A stretch of DNA of 64,000 nucleotides from NCBI RefSeq assembly GCF_019634845.1, contig NZ_JAHCAQ010000003.1, forward strand, positions 124,001-188,000, given 5' to 3'. The notes beneath the pieces are model-generated. The model ran no database searches, had not been told where the DNA came from, and was given only the letters and a program-made list of their open reading frames with translations. Each line of letters starts with the position of its first letter. Position 1 is the first letter of the stretch. The position numbers were made by a program, and so were the translations under genes. The stretch comes from Dokdonella sp. Lineage in GTDB: Bacteria; Pseudomonadota; Gammaproteobacteria; Xanthomonadales; Rhodanobacteraceae. Of this stretch, positions 39,644-47,616 are shown one piece after another.

Positions 39644-39784
39644 GACATGTCCTCAAGTCAGCAAGGCGCCGCGGAATTGCGCGCCACAGGGGTCGGGGTG
39701 CGGGGCGCAAGCCGCTGCGTCCGCAGGCCGGGTTGCGCGCCGGGTCAGGCGCATGCTCTGGCGGCAACGCGATGGCGGCCGCCT

Positions 39785-40888
39785 TCAGCGCATTTCGGGC
39801 AGCGGCTCGTCGAGATCGAGTTCGCCATCGCGGACGGCGGCCATGGTGTCGAACACCGGCGCCTCGACATGGAACGTGGCCAGGTCGATGCGGCTGTCGG
39901 CGCCGGCCAAGGTCACGCTCACCTTGCCGGTCGTCAGCGGGGCGTCCGGGCTCAGCGCCTGGCCGCTGCCGCGTGCCCGCACCAGCCAGGCATGACCGTT
40001 GCTTTCGCTGTAGACGCGGCCGATGCCGTCGCTGTCGATGCACAAGGCGGTGTTTTCGTCGACACCGATGCCGATCGGTCGCTCGACCAGGCCGTCGTGT
40101 TCGGCGCGGGCGAGGAAGGTCACGAGCCGACCGAGTCGATCACGCGCACCGAAGTGGCTGTCGGTCACCACGCGCGACAGGAACGGCAGGTGCAGGAAAT
40201 CGTCGTCGAGCGTCACCGCATCGCCGAGCGGGTTGGTCAGCGCGCGCAGCGAATCGATGCTGCCGCCATCGAGCGCGCCGTAGCTGGCGCTGCCGAGGAT
40301 CGCCAGTCCGGCGCTGGTGCCGCCAAGCGGCTTGCCTTCGCGCACGTGGCGGTCGAGTGCCGCGTTGAGCGGCGTGCCCTTCCAGTAGCGGATATAGCGT
40401 GCCTGATCGCCGCCGGCGATGAAGATGCCATCGGCGCGCGCCACGGCCGCCAGCATGAACGGGTCGCTGGCCGCCTCGCGCCGCTCGAACACGAAGGTCT
40501 CAACCGACGCCACCGCATCGAGGCGGTCGTAGAACTCGTGCTGCAGGTCGTCGCTGCCCGATGCGCGCAGCACGACGACATGGCCGTGACCGGCGCGCTC
40601 GGCGAACCAGCGGAAGGCGTCTTCGACATAGTCGCCGCCGCCCATCAGCATGAGTCCGAAGCCAGGTGCCTGCGGCGTGGCGGCCTGCAGGTCACCGGCG
40701 GCATAGTAGCGATAGCCGCGCGTGGCACCGGCAACGGCCGCCGGCACCTGCGCGCCGACCTGTGCCGGTGGCGGTTCGGCCGGGGCTTGCGGGTCCGGCC
40801 CCAACGCCTGTCCGTGCGCCGCTGCCGCCCAACCCAGGCACGCCAGGGCCAGCAGGCGATGGCAAGGGCGGATCGGATGGCGGCTCAT
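39785..40888 (-). CDS. Exported cyanophycinase-like peptidase (S51)
   Basis: A 367-residue serine peptidase of the S51 family. A signal peptide is visible (about 1-27, LLALACLGWAAAAHGQA), so the enzyme acts outside the cytoplasm, as extracellular cyanophycinases do. GLMLMGGGDYVEDAF opens the domain; IFIAGGDQARYIRYWKGTPL and GGTSAG with the nucleophile Ser192 are the S51 signatures. GIGVDENTALCI is also typical. Cyanophycinases cleave multi-L-arginyl-poly-L-aspartate to beta-Asp-Arg. It is divergent from a TonB-dependent receptor gene across 210 bp, suggesting a shared control region. Confidence 0.85.
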   Translation of the reverse strand: MSRHPIRPCHRLLALACLGWAAAAHGQALGPDPQAPAEPPPAQVGAQVPAAVAGATRGYRYYAAGDLQAATPQAPGFGLMLMGGGDYVEDAFRWFAERAGHGHVVVLRASGSDDLQHEFYDRLDAVASVETFVFERREAASDPFMLAAVARADGIFIAGGDQARYIRYWKGTPLNAALDRHVREGKPLGGTSAGLAILGSASYGALDGGSIDSLRALTNPLGDAVTLDDDFLHLPFLSRVVTDSHFGARDRLGRLVTFLARAEHDGLVERPIGIGVDENTALCIDSDGIGRVYSESNGHAWLVRARGSGQALSPDAPLTTGKVSVTLAGADSRIDLATFHVEAPVFDTMAAVRDGELDLDEPLPEMR

Positions 40889-41098
40889 GGGCTGTGGGTG
40901 GTTCCGTTGGCGAGGGTGCGGGGACGTCCGCGACATGCCGCGGTGATGCGGCATTCTGACCCGAAAGGCCAGTGGCGGCAACCATTGCGGCATGCCAAGA
41001 TGGAGTGGAATTTTCTTTCCGCGCAGCGCCACCGGAGCGGTGCGCGGGGCATCAGACACTCGGGCTACGGGCCCATCTTTCGGCATTGGGGAGGCAAC

Positions 41099-43903
41099 AT
41101 GCGCAGGACCACACTCGCCGCCGCGATTGCGTGCGGCATCTTCACCTGCATCACGGCGGCTGGCAATGCGCGCGCGCAGGATCAGGGCACGACCGGCAGC
41201 GAGGACAATCCCACCGGCAGCGCGCTGGAAACGATCGTCGTCACCGGCTCGCGCATTCCGCGCGCGCAGGTCGAGGGCCCGGCGCCGATCACGGTGATGA
41301 CTGCCGCCGACATCAAGAACAGCGGTCTCATGAGCGTGCCCGACGTGCTGCGCGCAATGACGCAGAACGGCGGCGAGACGCAGAGCCAGCAATCGTCCAG
41401 CGGTGCGGATTTCTCACCCGGCGCGCAGCAGGTCGACCTGCGCGGGCTGGGTCCCAATCACACGCTGGTGCTGGTCAACGGCCGCCGCATCGCCGACTTC
41501 CCGCTGCCGTTCAAGGGGCGCAGCAATTTCACCGACATCTCCAACATCCCGATCGGCCTGATCGACCGCGTCGAAATCCTCACCGGCAGCGCCTCGGCAG
41601 TATACGGCTCCGACGCCATCGCCGGCGTGGTCAACTTCATCCTCAAGGACAGCGCCGACGGCACCACGGTGAACCTGCGCTATGGCGGCACCTCGCGCGG
41701 GGGCGGCGAGTCGGCCAAGCTCGACATCTCGACCGGTTTCACCCACGGCGACTTCAATCTCATGTTCGGCGCCGAGCTGATCGACCAGAAGCCGCTGTGG
41801 GCCTACGACCGCAAGATCCAGGACTCCACCGCCGATGGCCCCACCGCGCGTTCGCAGACGGCGCGCCGCGTGTTCCTGCGCACCGACTGGTACGACGACT
41901 ACATCGACCCGGGCGCGGCAACCTGTGCCTCGCTGGCCTATCTCAACTTCGGCAGCACCGGCTACTTCAACCGGCGCAACTACGGTGATTTCTGCGGCAG
42001 CCAGACCTCGATCGGCTACGGCACGATCCTCAGCGGCCGCAAGGGCATCAACACCTATACGACGATGAACATGCCGCTCGGCGACGACCTCAAGTGGTTC
42101 GCCGACGTGCAGCTCGGCTACAGCAAGGTCAAGCTGTTCCGTGACGTCGAGAAGTGGAGCTACATGGCGCCCGACGGCAACGAGGAAGGGTATTTCTACA
42201 ATCAGGCGACCGACCAGGTCGAATACTGGGGCCGCCAGTTCACCCCCGAGGAGATGGGCGGCCTCAACAAGGGCTTCATCGAAAACACGCAGAAGACCTT
42301 CGGCTTCACCACCGGCTTCAAGGGCACCTTGCTGCAGAACTGGGACTGGGAGGCCTCACTCAACCACTCGCAGTACCACGCGACCATCAGCTGGCCGCAG
42401 ATCGTTGCGGCGGCAGCCAACAACCTGTTCCTCGGGCCGCAACTGGGCATCGATGACGACAGCGGCTATCCGATCTTCAACGCCGATCCCTCGCGCCTGT
42501 ACACGCCGCTCACGCGCGCCGAGTACGACTCGATCTTCGCGCGCACCGTCTACCACCCCAAGTCGCAGAGCGACACGCTCGCCTTCAGCTTCTCCAACAT
42601 CGACCTGTTCCAGCTGCCCGGCGGCGGCGCCGGCTTCGCCGGTGTGGTGGAGTACGGCTTCCAGTCCTACAACCTGCGCCCCGACCCGCTCGCCACCGAG
42701 TACTACTACTACTCGTGGAAGGATTCGGATGGCCACGGCAGCCGCAACCGCTGGGCCGCGGCCGGCGAATTGCGCATGCCGCTGCTCGAGCGCCTGAGCC
42801 TGAGCGTGGCTGGCCGCTACGACCGCTACAACTTCGCCGGCAACAGCGTCGGCAAACTCACCTGGAGCTCGGGCCTGGAATGGCGCCCGATCGACAGCCT
42901 GCTGGCACGCGCCTCCTACGGCACCGCGTTCCGCGCCCCCGACCTGCACTACGTGTTCGCCGGCATCGGCAACGACGAAACCTCGGGTAACGACTACTAC
43001 CGCTGCCGCACCGACGAACCCGGCGTCGACATCACCGACTGCACCTGGTCCGACCAGGGACTGATCCGTACCCGCGAGGGCAACCGCAAGCTCAAGCCCG
43101 AGACCAGTACGTCATGGACGGCCGGTCTCGTCTGGTCGCCGTGGTCCGATCTGGACGTGTCACTGGACTATTTCAACATCGACATGCGCAACCAGGTGCA
43201 GGACCTCAGCACCGACCGCCTGCTCCAGCTCGAAGCCAACTGCCGCATCGGCAGCGACGTCAACGGCAATCCGGTCGACCGCAATTCGCCCAGCTGCGTC
43301 GATGCGATCGGGCGCGTGACGCGCCTGCCCAGCGGCCGTCTGTACGGGGTCTTCGTCAACCCGATCAACGTCGCCCGCGAGAAGACCAACGGCGTCGACC
43401 TCAGCGCGCACTACAAGCTCGAGACGCGCGTGGGCGACTTCCACTTCAACGGCAACTACACCTGGACTCGCCGCCACAGCTTCCAGCAGTACACGGGCGA
43501 CGCGGTGCTCGACGAGTTCGCGGTCAATTCAGGCTTCGACATCCCGCGCAACAAGGCCAGTGCGACCGTGACCTGGAAGCTCGACCCGTGGACGGTATCG
43601 CTGCACGGCGAGCGCTTGGGTCGTCTGCCAAACTCCGATTCCTACGACCAGATCGTCGACCTGTCGGCGGGCGAAAAGGCCTGGATCGGTGCCACCTACC
43701 GCTACAACCTGTCGGGCCAATACCGCTTCAACGACCACATGCAGTTGTCGCTGTCGATCGACAACCTGTTCGACAAGATGCCGCCCAAGGATCCGACCTA
43801 CACCGCGTATCCGTATTACGACATCTCCTGGTTCGACTCGGTCGGCCGCAGCTACTACCTGCAATTCACCTGGAAGTTCGGCGGTTCGCCGCTGTCGAAC
43901 TGA
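41099..43903 (+). CDS. TonB-dependent outer-membrane receptor
   Basis: A 934-residue outer-membrane transporter. Signal peptide (about 1-27, ...NARAQDQ), TonB-box region SALETIVVTGSRIPRAQ, plug domain (about 50-165: DVLRAM..., GLGPNHTLVLVNGRRIADF, LIDRVEILTGSASAVYGSDAIAGVVNFIL), then a 22-strand barrel ending in WFDSVGRSYYLQFTWKF with an aromatic terminus after GGSPLSN. It belongs to the large xanthomonad receptor class that imports organic substrates. GGGGAGG 4 nt before the ATG supports the start. The divergent cyanophycinase-like gene suggests a peptide or polymer fragment as the ligand, which is inference. Confidence 0.93.
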   Translation: MRRTTLAAAIACGIFTCITAAGNARAQDQGTTGSEDNPTGSALETIVVTGSRIPRAQVEGPAPITVMTAADIKNSGLMSVPDVLRAMTQNGGETQSQQSSSGADFSPGAQQVDLRGLGPNHTLVLVNGRRIADFPLPFKGRSNFTDISNIPIGLIDRVEILTGSASAVYGSDAIAGVVNFILKDSADGTTVNLRYGGTSRGGGESAKLDISTGFTHGDFNLMFGAELIDQKPLWAYDRKIQDSTADGPTARSQTARRVFLRTDWYDDYIDPGAATCASLAYLNFGSTGYFNRRNYGDFCGSQTSIGYGTILSGRKGINTYTTMNMPLGDDLKWFADVQLGYSKVKLFRDVEKWSYMAPDGNEEGYFYNQATDQVEYWGRQFTPEEMGGLNKGFIENTQKTFGFTTGFKGTLLQNWDWEASLNHSQYHATISWPQIVAAAANNLFLGPQLGIDDDSGYPIFNADPSRLYTPLTRAEYDSIFARTVYHPKSQSDTLAFSFSNIDLFQLPGGGAGFAGVVEYGFQSYNLRPDPLATEYYYYSWKDSDGHGSRNRWAAAGELRMPLLERLSLSVAGRYDRYNFAGNSVGKLTWSSGLEWRPIDSLLARASYGTAFRAPDLHYVFAGIGNDETSGNDYYRCRTDEPGVDITDCTWSDQGLIRTREGNRKLKPETSTSWTAGLVWSPWSDLDVSLDYFNIDMRNQVQDLSTDRLLQLEANCRIGSDVNGNPVDRNSPSCVDAIGRVTRLPSGRLYGVFVNPINVAREKTNGVDLSAHYKLETRVGDFHFNGNYTWTRRHSFQQYTGDAVLDEFAVNSGFDIPRNKASATVTWKLDPWTVSLHGERLGRLPNSDSYDQIVDLSAGEKAWIGATYRYNLSGQYRFNDHMQLSLSIDNLFDKMPPKDPTYTAYPYYDISWFDSVGRSYYLQFTWKFGGSPLSN

Positions 43904-43913
43904 GGCATGCGCG

Positions 43914-43951
43914 CTGGCCGCCCCCGCGTTGACATGCGCGGGCGCGGCCAG
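43914..43951 (+). terminator. GC-rich hairpin between the receptor gene and tRNA-Leu
   Basis: CTGGCCGC...CCCGCG and CGCGGG...GCGGCCAG pair across an 8-nt loop just after the receptor stop. It lacks a T-run, so it may be a weak terminator or an end-protecting stem. Confidence 0.4.
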
Positions 43952-43988
43952 TAAGGTTCGCGCCCCGGTCGGCAGCGACCGGGCACCT

Positions 43989-44073
<85 letters not shown>

Positions 44074-44120
44074 ACAACAAGTCTCCGGACGTCCAAGGAC
44101 GTCCACGAGAACCCCAAGAG

Positions 44121-44143
44121 CCCCGTCAAGCGCGGGGTTTTTT
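44121..44143 (+). terminator. Rho-independent terminator after tRNA-Leu
   Basis: CCCCG-TCAAGCG-CGGGG followed by TTTTTT, about 48 nt after the tRNA. A tandem palindrome (GGACGTCC twice) lies just before it. This is a clear intrinsic terminator for the tRNA transcript. Confidence 0.75.
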
Positions 44144-44148
44144 GTTTC

Positions 44149-44607
44149 ATGGCATCCGCTACCGTCCCATGGCATCCGCGCAACGTACGGATACGCACCG
44201 GGAGATACGAGACGCAAGCGCCGTCTCCCTGCGTCATCGCTGAGGTCTCCCATGCCAAGGCCCGCCGGGAAACCGACGTCGTCGGCACCCGCGAGGCCAA
44301 GCGCGATGACTTCCCGCCACGGAACCGCAGCGGCCTGCACCTGATCCGACGCGGTGGCAAGTTGCACCAGCGCTGGAATTGCACGCGCCCCGATGGTCGC
44401 AAGAACCGCCTCGCACCTGGCCAACATTCCGATATGGACCCAGAGGACGACCGCGCGTGTTGCGTCGAATATCGCCGCCTGCCGGCCGCCGGCACCGACC
44501 CTGCCGCACTGCGCGCCGCCGCGCGCGTCACCAGGCAACAGACGTTGGCACAAGTCGCGGCGCATTGGCTGGCGATCAAGTCAAGCGGCCGGGCCGAACC
44601 ACAGTGA
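44149..44607 (+). pseudogene. Decayed tyrosine integrase (DUF4102 arm domain)
   Basis: An open frame of 152 codons without a trustworthy start. From about residue 57 it aligns by eye with the N-terminal arm-binding domain of P4-type integrases: NRSGLHLIRRGGKLHQRWN resembles 'GGLYL.V...G.K.WR.RYR', and YRRLPAAGTDPAALRAAARV resembles the 'AR.LLA.GIDPAAERKA' end of DUF4102. QTLAQVAAHWLAI matches the start of the SAM-like core-binding domain, after which the frame stops. The catalytic domain is absent and the first 55 residues are unlike the family. Position next to a tRNA 3' end is typical of such integrases. I call it a remnant of an integrated element. Confidence 0.5.
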
Positions 44608-44751
44608 GGTGAGAGTCCGGGGCGCGGTGCATGGCGCGCCGGGTATCCGGTGTAACATTCGCTCGGCTTCGCGCAGGATCAAGGCAGGCTCGAGACACGC
44701 GTCCTGGTTCCGGTCCCGCATCAATCAATGACTGGCAAAAGGGAGTGTGCC

Positions 44752-47013
44752 ATGTGCTGGCAAACGAGGTTGTCGTTGTTCGGTCGTATTGCGCTCGCGC
44801 TGTTGGTACTGGGCGCAAGTTTCCGGGTGCCCGATGCTCGGGCGGGTGCTGGTGTCGCTGTGGCCGCCGGCGACGAGCACACCTGCGCCATCGTGTCTCG
44901 CGGCGCGGTCAAGTGCTGGGGCCGGAACGATTACGGCCAGCTCGGCGACAGCACGACGACGGATAGCCCGACGCCGGTATACGTGAGCAGGATCAACGGC
45001 GCGACAGCTGTGGCAGCAGGCGGGAATCACACCTGTGTCATCGTGTCCACCGGTGCGGTCAAGTGCTGGGGCCGGAACGATTACGGCCAGCTCGGCAACG
45101 GCACGACGACGGATAGCCCGACGCCGGTATACGTGAGCGGGATCAACGGCGCGACAGCTGTGGCAGCAGGCGGGAGTCACACCTGTGTCATCGTGTCCAC
45201 CGGTGCGGTCAAGTGCTGGGGCCGGAACGATTACGGCCAGCTCGGCAACGGCACGACGACGGATAGCCAGACGCCGGTGGACGTAAGCGGACTCAGCGGC
45301 GCAACGGCTTTGGCAGCGGGGACGGCCCACACCTGCGCCATGGTGCCCGGCGGTGCGGTGAAATGCTGGGGTTATGGTGGCGCGCTCGGCAACGGCACGG
45401 GAGCGGACAGCGCGACGCCGGTTGGCGTGAGCGCGATCAGCGGCGCGACAGCATTGGCAGTCGGGGATGAACACGCCTGCGTCATTATGTCGAGCGGCGC
45501 GGTGAAGTGCTGGGGCTCCAACGGTTTCGGCGAGCTCGGCGACCGCACGGGAGCGACGGGGGCGAACGGCGCGACGCCGGTGGACGTGAGCGGAATTGAC
45601 GGGGCGACAGCTGTGGCAGCAGGCAGGCATCACTCCTGCGCCATCGTGTCCGGCGGCGCGGTGAAATGCTGGGGCAGCAACTATTACGGCGAGCTCGGCA
45701 TTGGCACATTCGGCTACAGGGCCACACTAGTGGCTGCCATTGGAATCAGCGGTGCGACGGCGTTGGCAGCGGGCAAGTATCAAACCTGCGCCACCGTGTC
45801 CCGCGGCGCAGTGAAGTGCTGGGGCGCCAACGACAGGGGGCAGCTCGGCATTGGCGCATTTGGCGACAGTGCCACGCCGGTGGCTGCCATTGACATCAGC
45901 GGTGCGACGGCGTTGGCAGCAGGCTGGTATCACACCTGTACCATCGTGTCCGGCGGCGCGGTGGAATGCTGGGGACGGAATGATTCCGGCCAGCTCGGCA
46001 ACGGCACGACGACGGCTAGCCCGGCACCGGTGACCGTGAGCGGAATCAACGACGCGACGGCATTGGCAGCAGGCGGGACTCACACCTGCGCCATCGTGTC
46101 TATGGGTGCGGTCAAGTGTTGGGGCAACAACGGTTCCGGTCAGCTCGGCAACGGCACGACGACGGATAGCTCGACGCCGGTGGACGTAAGCGGACTCAGC
46201 GGCGCAACGGCTTTGGCAGCGGGGACAGCTCACACCTGCGCGATCGTGTCCGGCAACGCGGTGAAATGCTGGGGCTTTCGTAACGCACTCGGCAACGGCA
46301 CGGAGACGGACAGCTCGACGCCGGTGGTCGTGAGCGGGCTCAGCGACGCAACGGCACTGGCAGCCGGGGATGGTCACACCTGCGTCAGCGTGTCCACCGG
46401 CGCAGTGAAGTGTTGGGGACACAACCAGTACGAGCAGCCCATCCCCGGTCAGATGCCATTCAACCGGACTCCCGCGAACGTGAACGGAATCAGTGGCGCT
46501 ACGACATTGGCAGTGAGGGAGCATTACACCTGCGCCATCGTGTCCGGCGGGACGGTGAAGTGCTGGGGCGACAGCGTCTACTATGGCCAGCTCGGGGACG
46601 GCACGGTGGCGGAGATCGCGACGCCGGTGGACGTAAGTGGTATCAGCGGCGCGACGGCATTGGCGGTAGGTGAGTTGCACGCTTGCGCCGTCGTGTCCGA
46701 CGGCGCGGTCAAGTGCTGGGGCTACAACGCTCGCGGTCAGCTCGGCGACGGGACGACGACGAACAGGCTGACGCCGGTGGACGTGATCGGAATCAGTGGC
46801 GCGGCGGCTGTAGCGGCTGCGGATGGCCACACCTGCACCATTCTGTCCGGCGGTGCGGTGGAGTGCTGGGGCGACCGTGGGGCTGGCCAGCTTGGCGACG
46901 GGTTCTGCTCGTTCTGTCTGACGCCGCAGAACGTCGTCGGACTGCTTGGTGATTCGGGCTTCCCGCCACGCCCGCATCGACCGCCGCTGCCGCCCGTTGG
47001 CCAGCGCTGGTAG
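44752..47013 (+). CDS. Secreted RCC1-repeat beta-propeller protein, 14 repeats
   Basis: A 753-residue exported protein. Signal peptide at about 1-32 (MCWQTRLSLFGRIALALLVLGAS...ARAGAG). It is built from 14 RCC1-type repeats of about 50 residues, each with the pattern HTCAIVSxGAVKCWGxNxxGQLGNGTTTDSxTPVxV. Each repeat holds two conserved Cys (HTC and KCWG), suggesting disulfides in an extracytoplasmic protein. Fourteen repeats could make two seven-bladed propellers. Repeats 2 and 3 are nearly identical in DNA, with a 150-bp period, and repeats 3-4 resemble 9-10, so the array is being homogenised. GGGAG 6 nt before the ATG at 44752 decides the start. It ends in a Pro-rich tail. Function unknown. 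It follows the integrase remnant and may be its cargo. Confidence 0.85.
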   Translation: MCWQTRLSLFGRIALALLVLGASFRVPDARAGAGVAVAAGDEHTCAIVSRGAVKCWGRNDYGQLGDSTTTDSPTPVYVSRINGATAVAAGGNHTCVIVSTGAVKCWGRNDYGQLGNGTTTDSPTPVYVSGINGATAVAAGGSHTCVIVSTGAVKCWGRNDYGQLGNGTTTDSQTPVDVSGLSGATALAAGTAHTCAMVPGGAVKCWGYGGALGNGTGADSATPVGVSAISGATALAVGDEHACVIMSSGAVKCWGSNGFGELGDRTGATGANGATPVDVSGIDGATAVAAGRHHSCAIVSGGAVKCWGSNYYGELGIGTFGYRATLVAAIGISGATALAAGKYQTCATVSRGAVKCWGANDRGQLGIGAFGDSATPVAAIDISGATALAAGWYHTCTIVSGGAVECWGRNDSGQLGNGTTTASPAPVTVSGINDATALAAGGTHTCAIVSMGAVKCWGNNGSGQLGNGTTTDSSTPVDVSGLSGATALAAGTAHTCAIVSGNAVKCWGFRNALGNGTETDSSTPVVVSGLSDATALAAGDGHTCVSVSTGAVKCWGHNQYEQPIPGQMPFNRTPANVNGISGATTLAVREHYTCAIVSGGTVKCWGDSVYYGQLGDGTVAEIATPVDVSGISGATALAVGELHACAVVSDGAVKCWGYNARGQLGDGTTTNRLTPVDVIGISGAAAVAAADGHTCTILSGGAVECWGDRGAGQLGDGFCSFCLTPQNVVGLLGDSGFPPRPHRPPLPPVGQRW

Positions 47014-47254
47014 CGCGGCGGGCGGATGCGTGTTGCCGCGCAGCGGCGATCGGCGCAGCGTCGCAACCGCCGTTCGCACGGCAGGCTCACACGCCACCTG
47101 CGCCTCAGCCCCGATCACCGCCACCGTGGATGACGAGCACATCGGGCGATCGGCCTCGATCCCCTGCGCGCGAGGGAAGGATTCAGGCCGGCGGGTTTCT
47201 TGTTGCCGCTGGGCACGGCCACGACGCTGCGCTCGGCTATACTGCGCCGCTTGA
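47014..47254. other. Intergenic region between the RCC1 gene and the glycine riboswitch
   Basis: No gene or terminator with a T-run is seen. A possible -10 box for gcvP lies at 47238-47243. I searched by eye for a repeat of the tRNA-Leu 3' end that would mark the far end of an island and found none. Confidence 0.3.
47238..47243 (+). promoter_or_regulatory. Possible -10 box of the gcvP leader
   Basis: TATACT lies about 17 bp before the first glycine aptamer, where a transcript start would be expected. No good -35 is present at 17-bp spacing, so the assignment is weak. Confidence 0.3.
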
Positions 47255-47257
47255 TGC

Positions 47258-47440
47258 ACGCGACGGGAGAAGCGGCGATGAGCCGCTGCCGAAGGCGCAA
47301 CGCCCGTAATCGCTCAGGCCAGCAAACCTTCGCGTGCGCACACTCTGGAGAGATCGGCCCGCAGTCGAGCGCGGCAGCCGGCGCCGAAGGGGCATGAGGC
47401 GGCAACGCCTCCAAACTCTCAGGCAAAAGGACAGAGGGGC
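47258..47440 (+). promoter_or_regulatory. Tandem glycine riboswitch upstream of gcvP
   Basis: Two glycine aptamers are recognisable. The first (about 47261-47337) has GACGGGAGA, CCGAAGGCGCAA and CGCTCAGGCC. The second (about 47341-47440) has CTGGAGAGA, CCGAAGGGGCA and CTCTCAGGCAAAAGGACAG. These are the conserved core blocks of the gcvT-motif riboswitch. Glycine binding normally switches on the cleavage system, and the gene 176 nt downstream is gcvP. No intrinsic terminator with a T-run follows the second aptamer, so control at translation is more likely, but the expression platform is not clear. Confidence 0.9.
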
Positions 47441-47616
47441 GCGGACGAAGTCCGCAACGACCTGCCGTGCCCGATGCTGCTGGGTGCCGGCGCTGCGCGG
47501 GATCCTTGCGTGCCGATGCGTGCACGTCGCGTCCCGTGCCGCGGCGACCCACGATCCATCAACGCCCGCGCCGGTTGCTGCGTGCTTCCCATCAACCACG
47601 ATCCGGGTGCCCCGCC

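Noticed and set aside
37529-41098. Very long open frame on the plus strand antisense to rnr, running into the TonB receptor gene
   Set aside because: It is a GC-rich shadow of rnr and the cyanophycinase-like gene; the real receptor begins at 41099 with a good ribosome site and signal peptide.
44087-44110. Tandem palindrome GGACGTCC after tRNA-Leu as a regulatory operator
   Set aside because: Only two short copies next to a terminator; no evidence for a binding protein.
44911-45360. 150-bp direct repeats considered as a CRISPR or satellite array
   Set aside because: They are in-frame protein repeats of an RCC1-type propeller, with no spacers of unique sequence.
44725-45633. Minus-strand repetitive frame opposite the RCC1 gene
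   Set aside because: Its repeats are only the reverse reading of the RCC1 array; no start signal.
47014-47260. Search for a second copy of the tRNA-Leu 3' end as attR
   Set aside because: No matching stretch found by eye; the far end of the supposed island is unknown.
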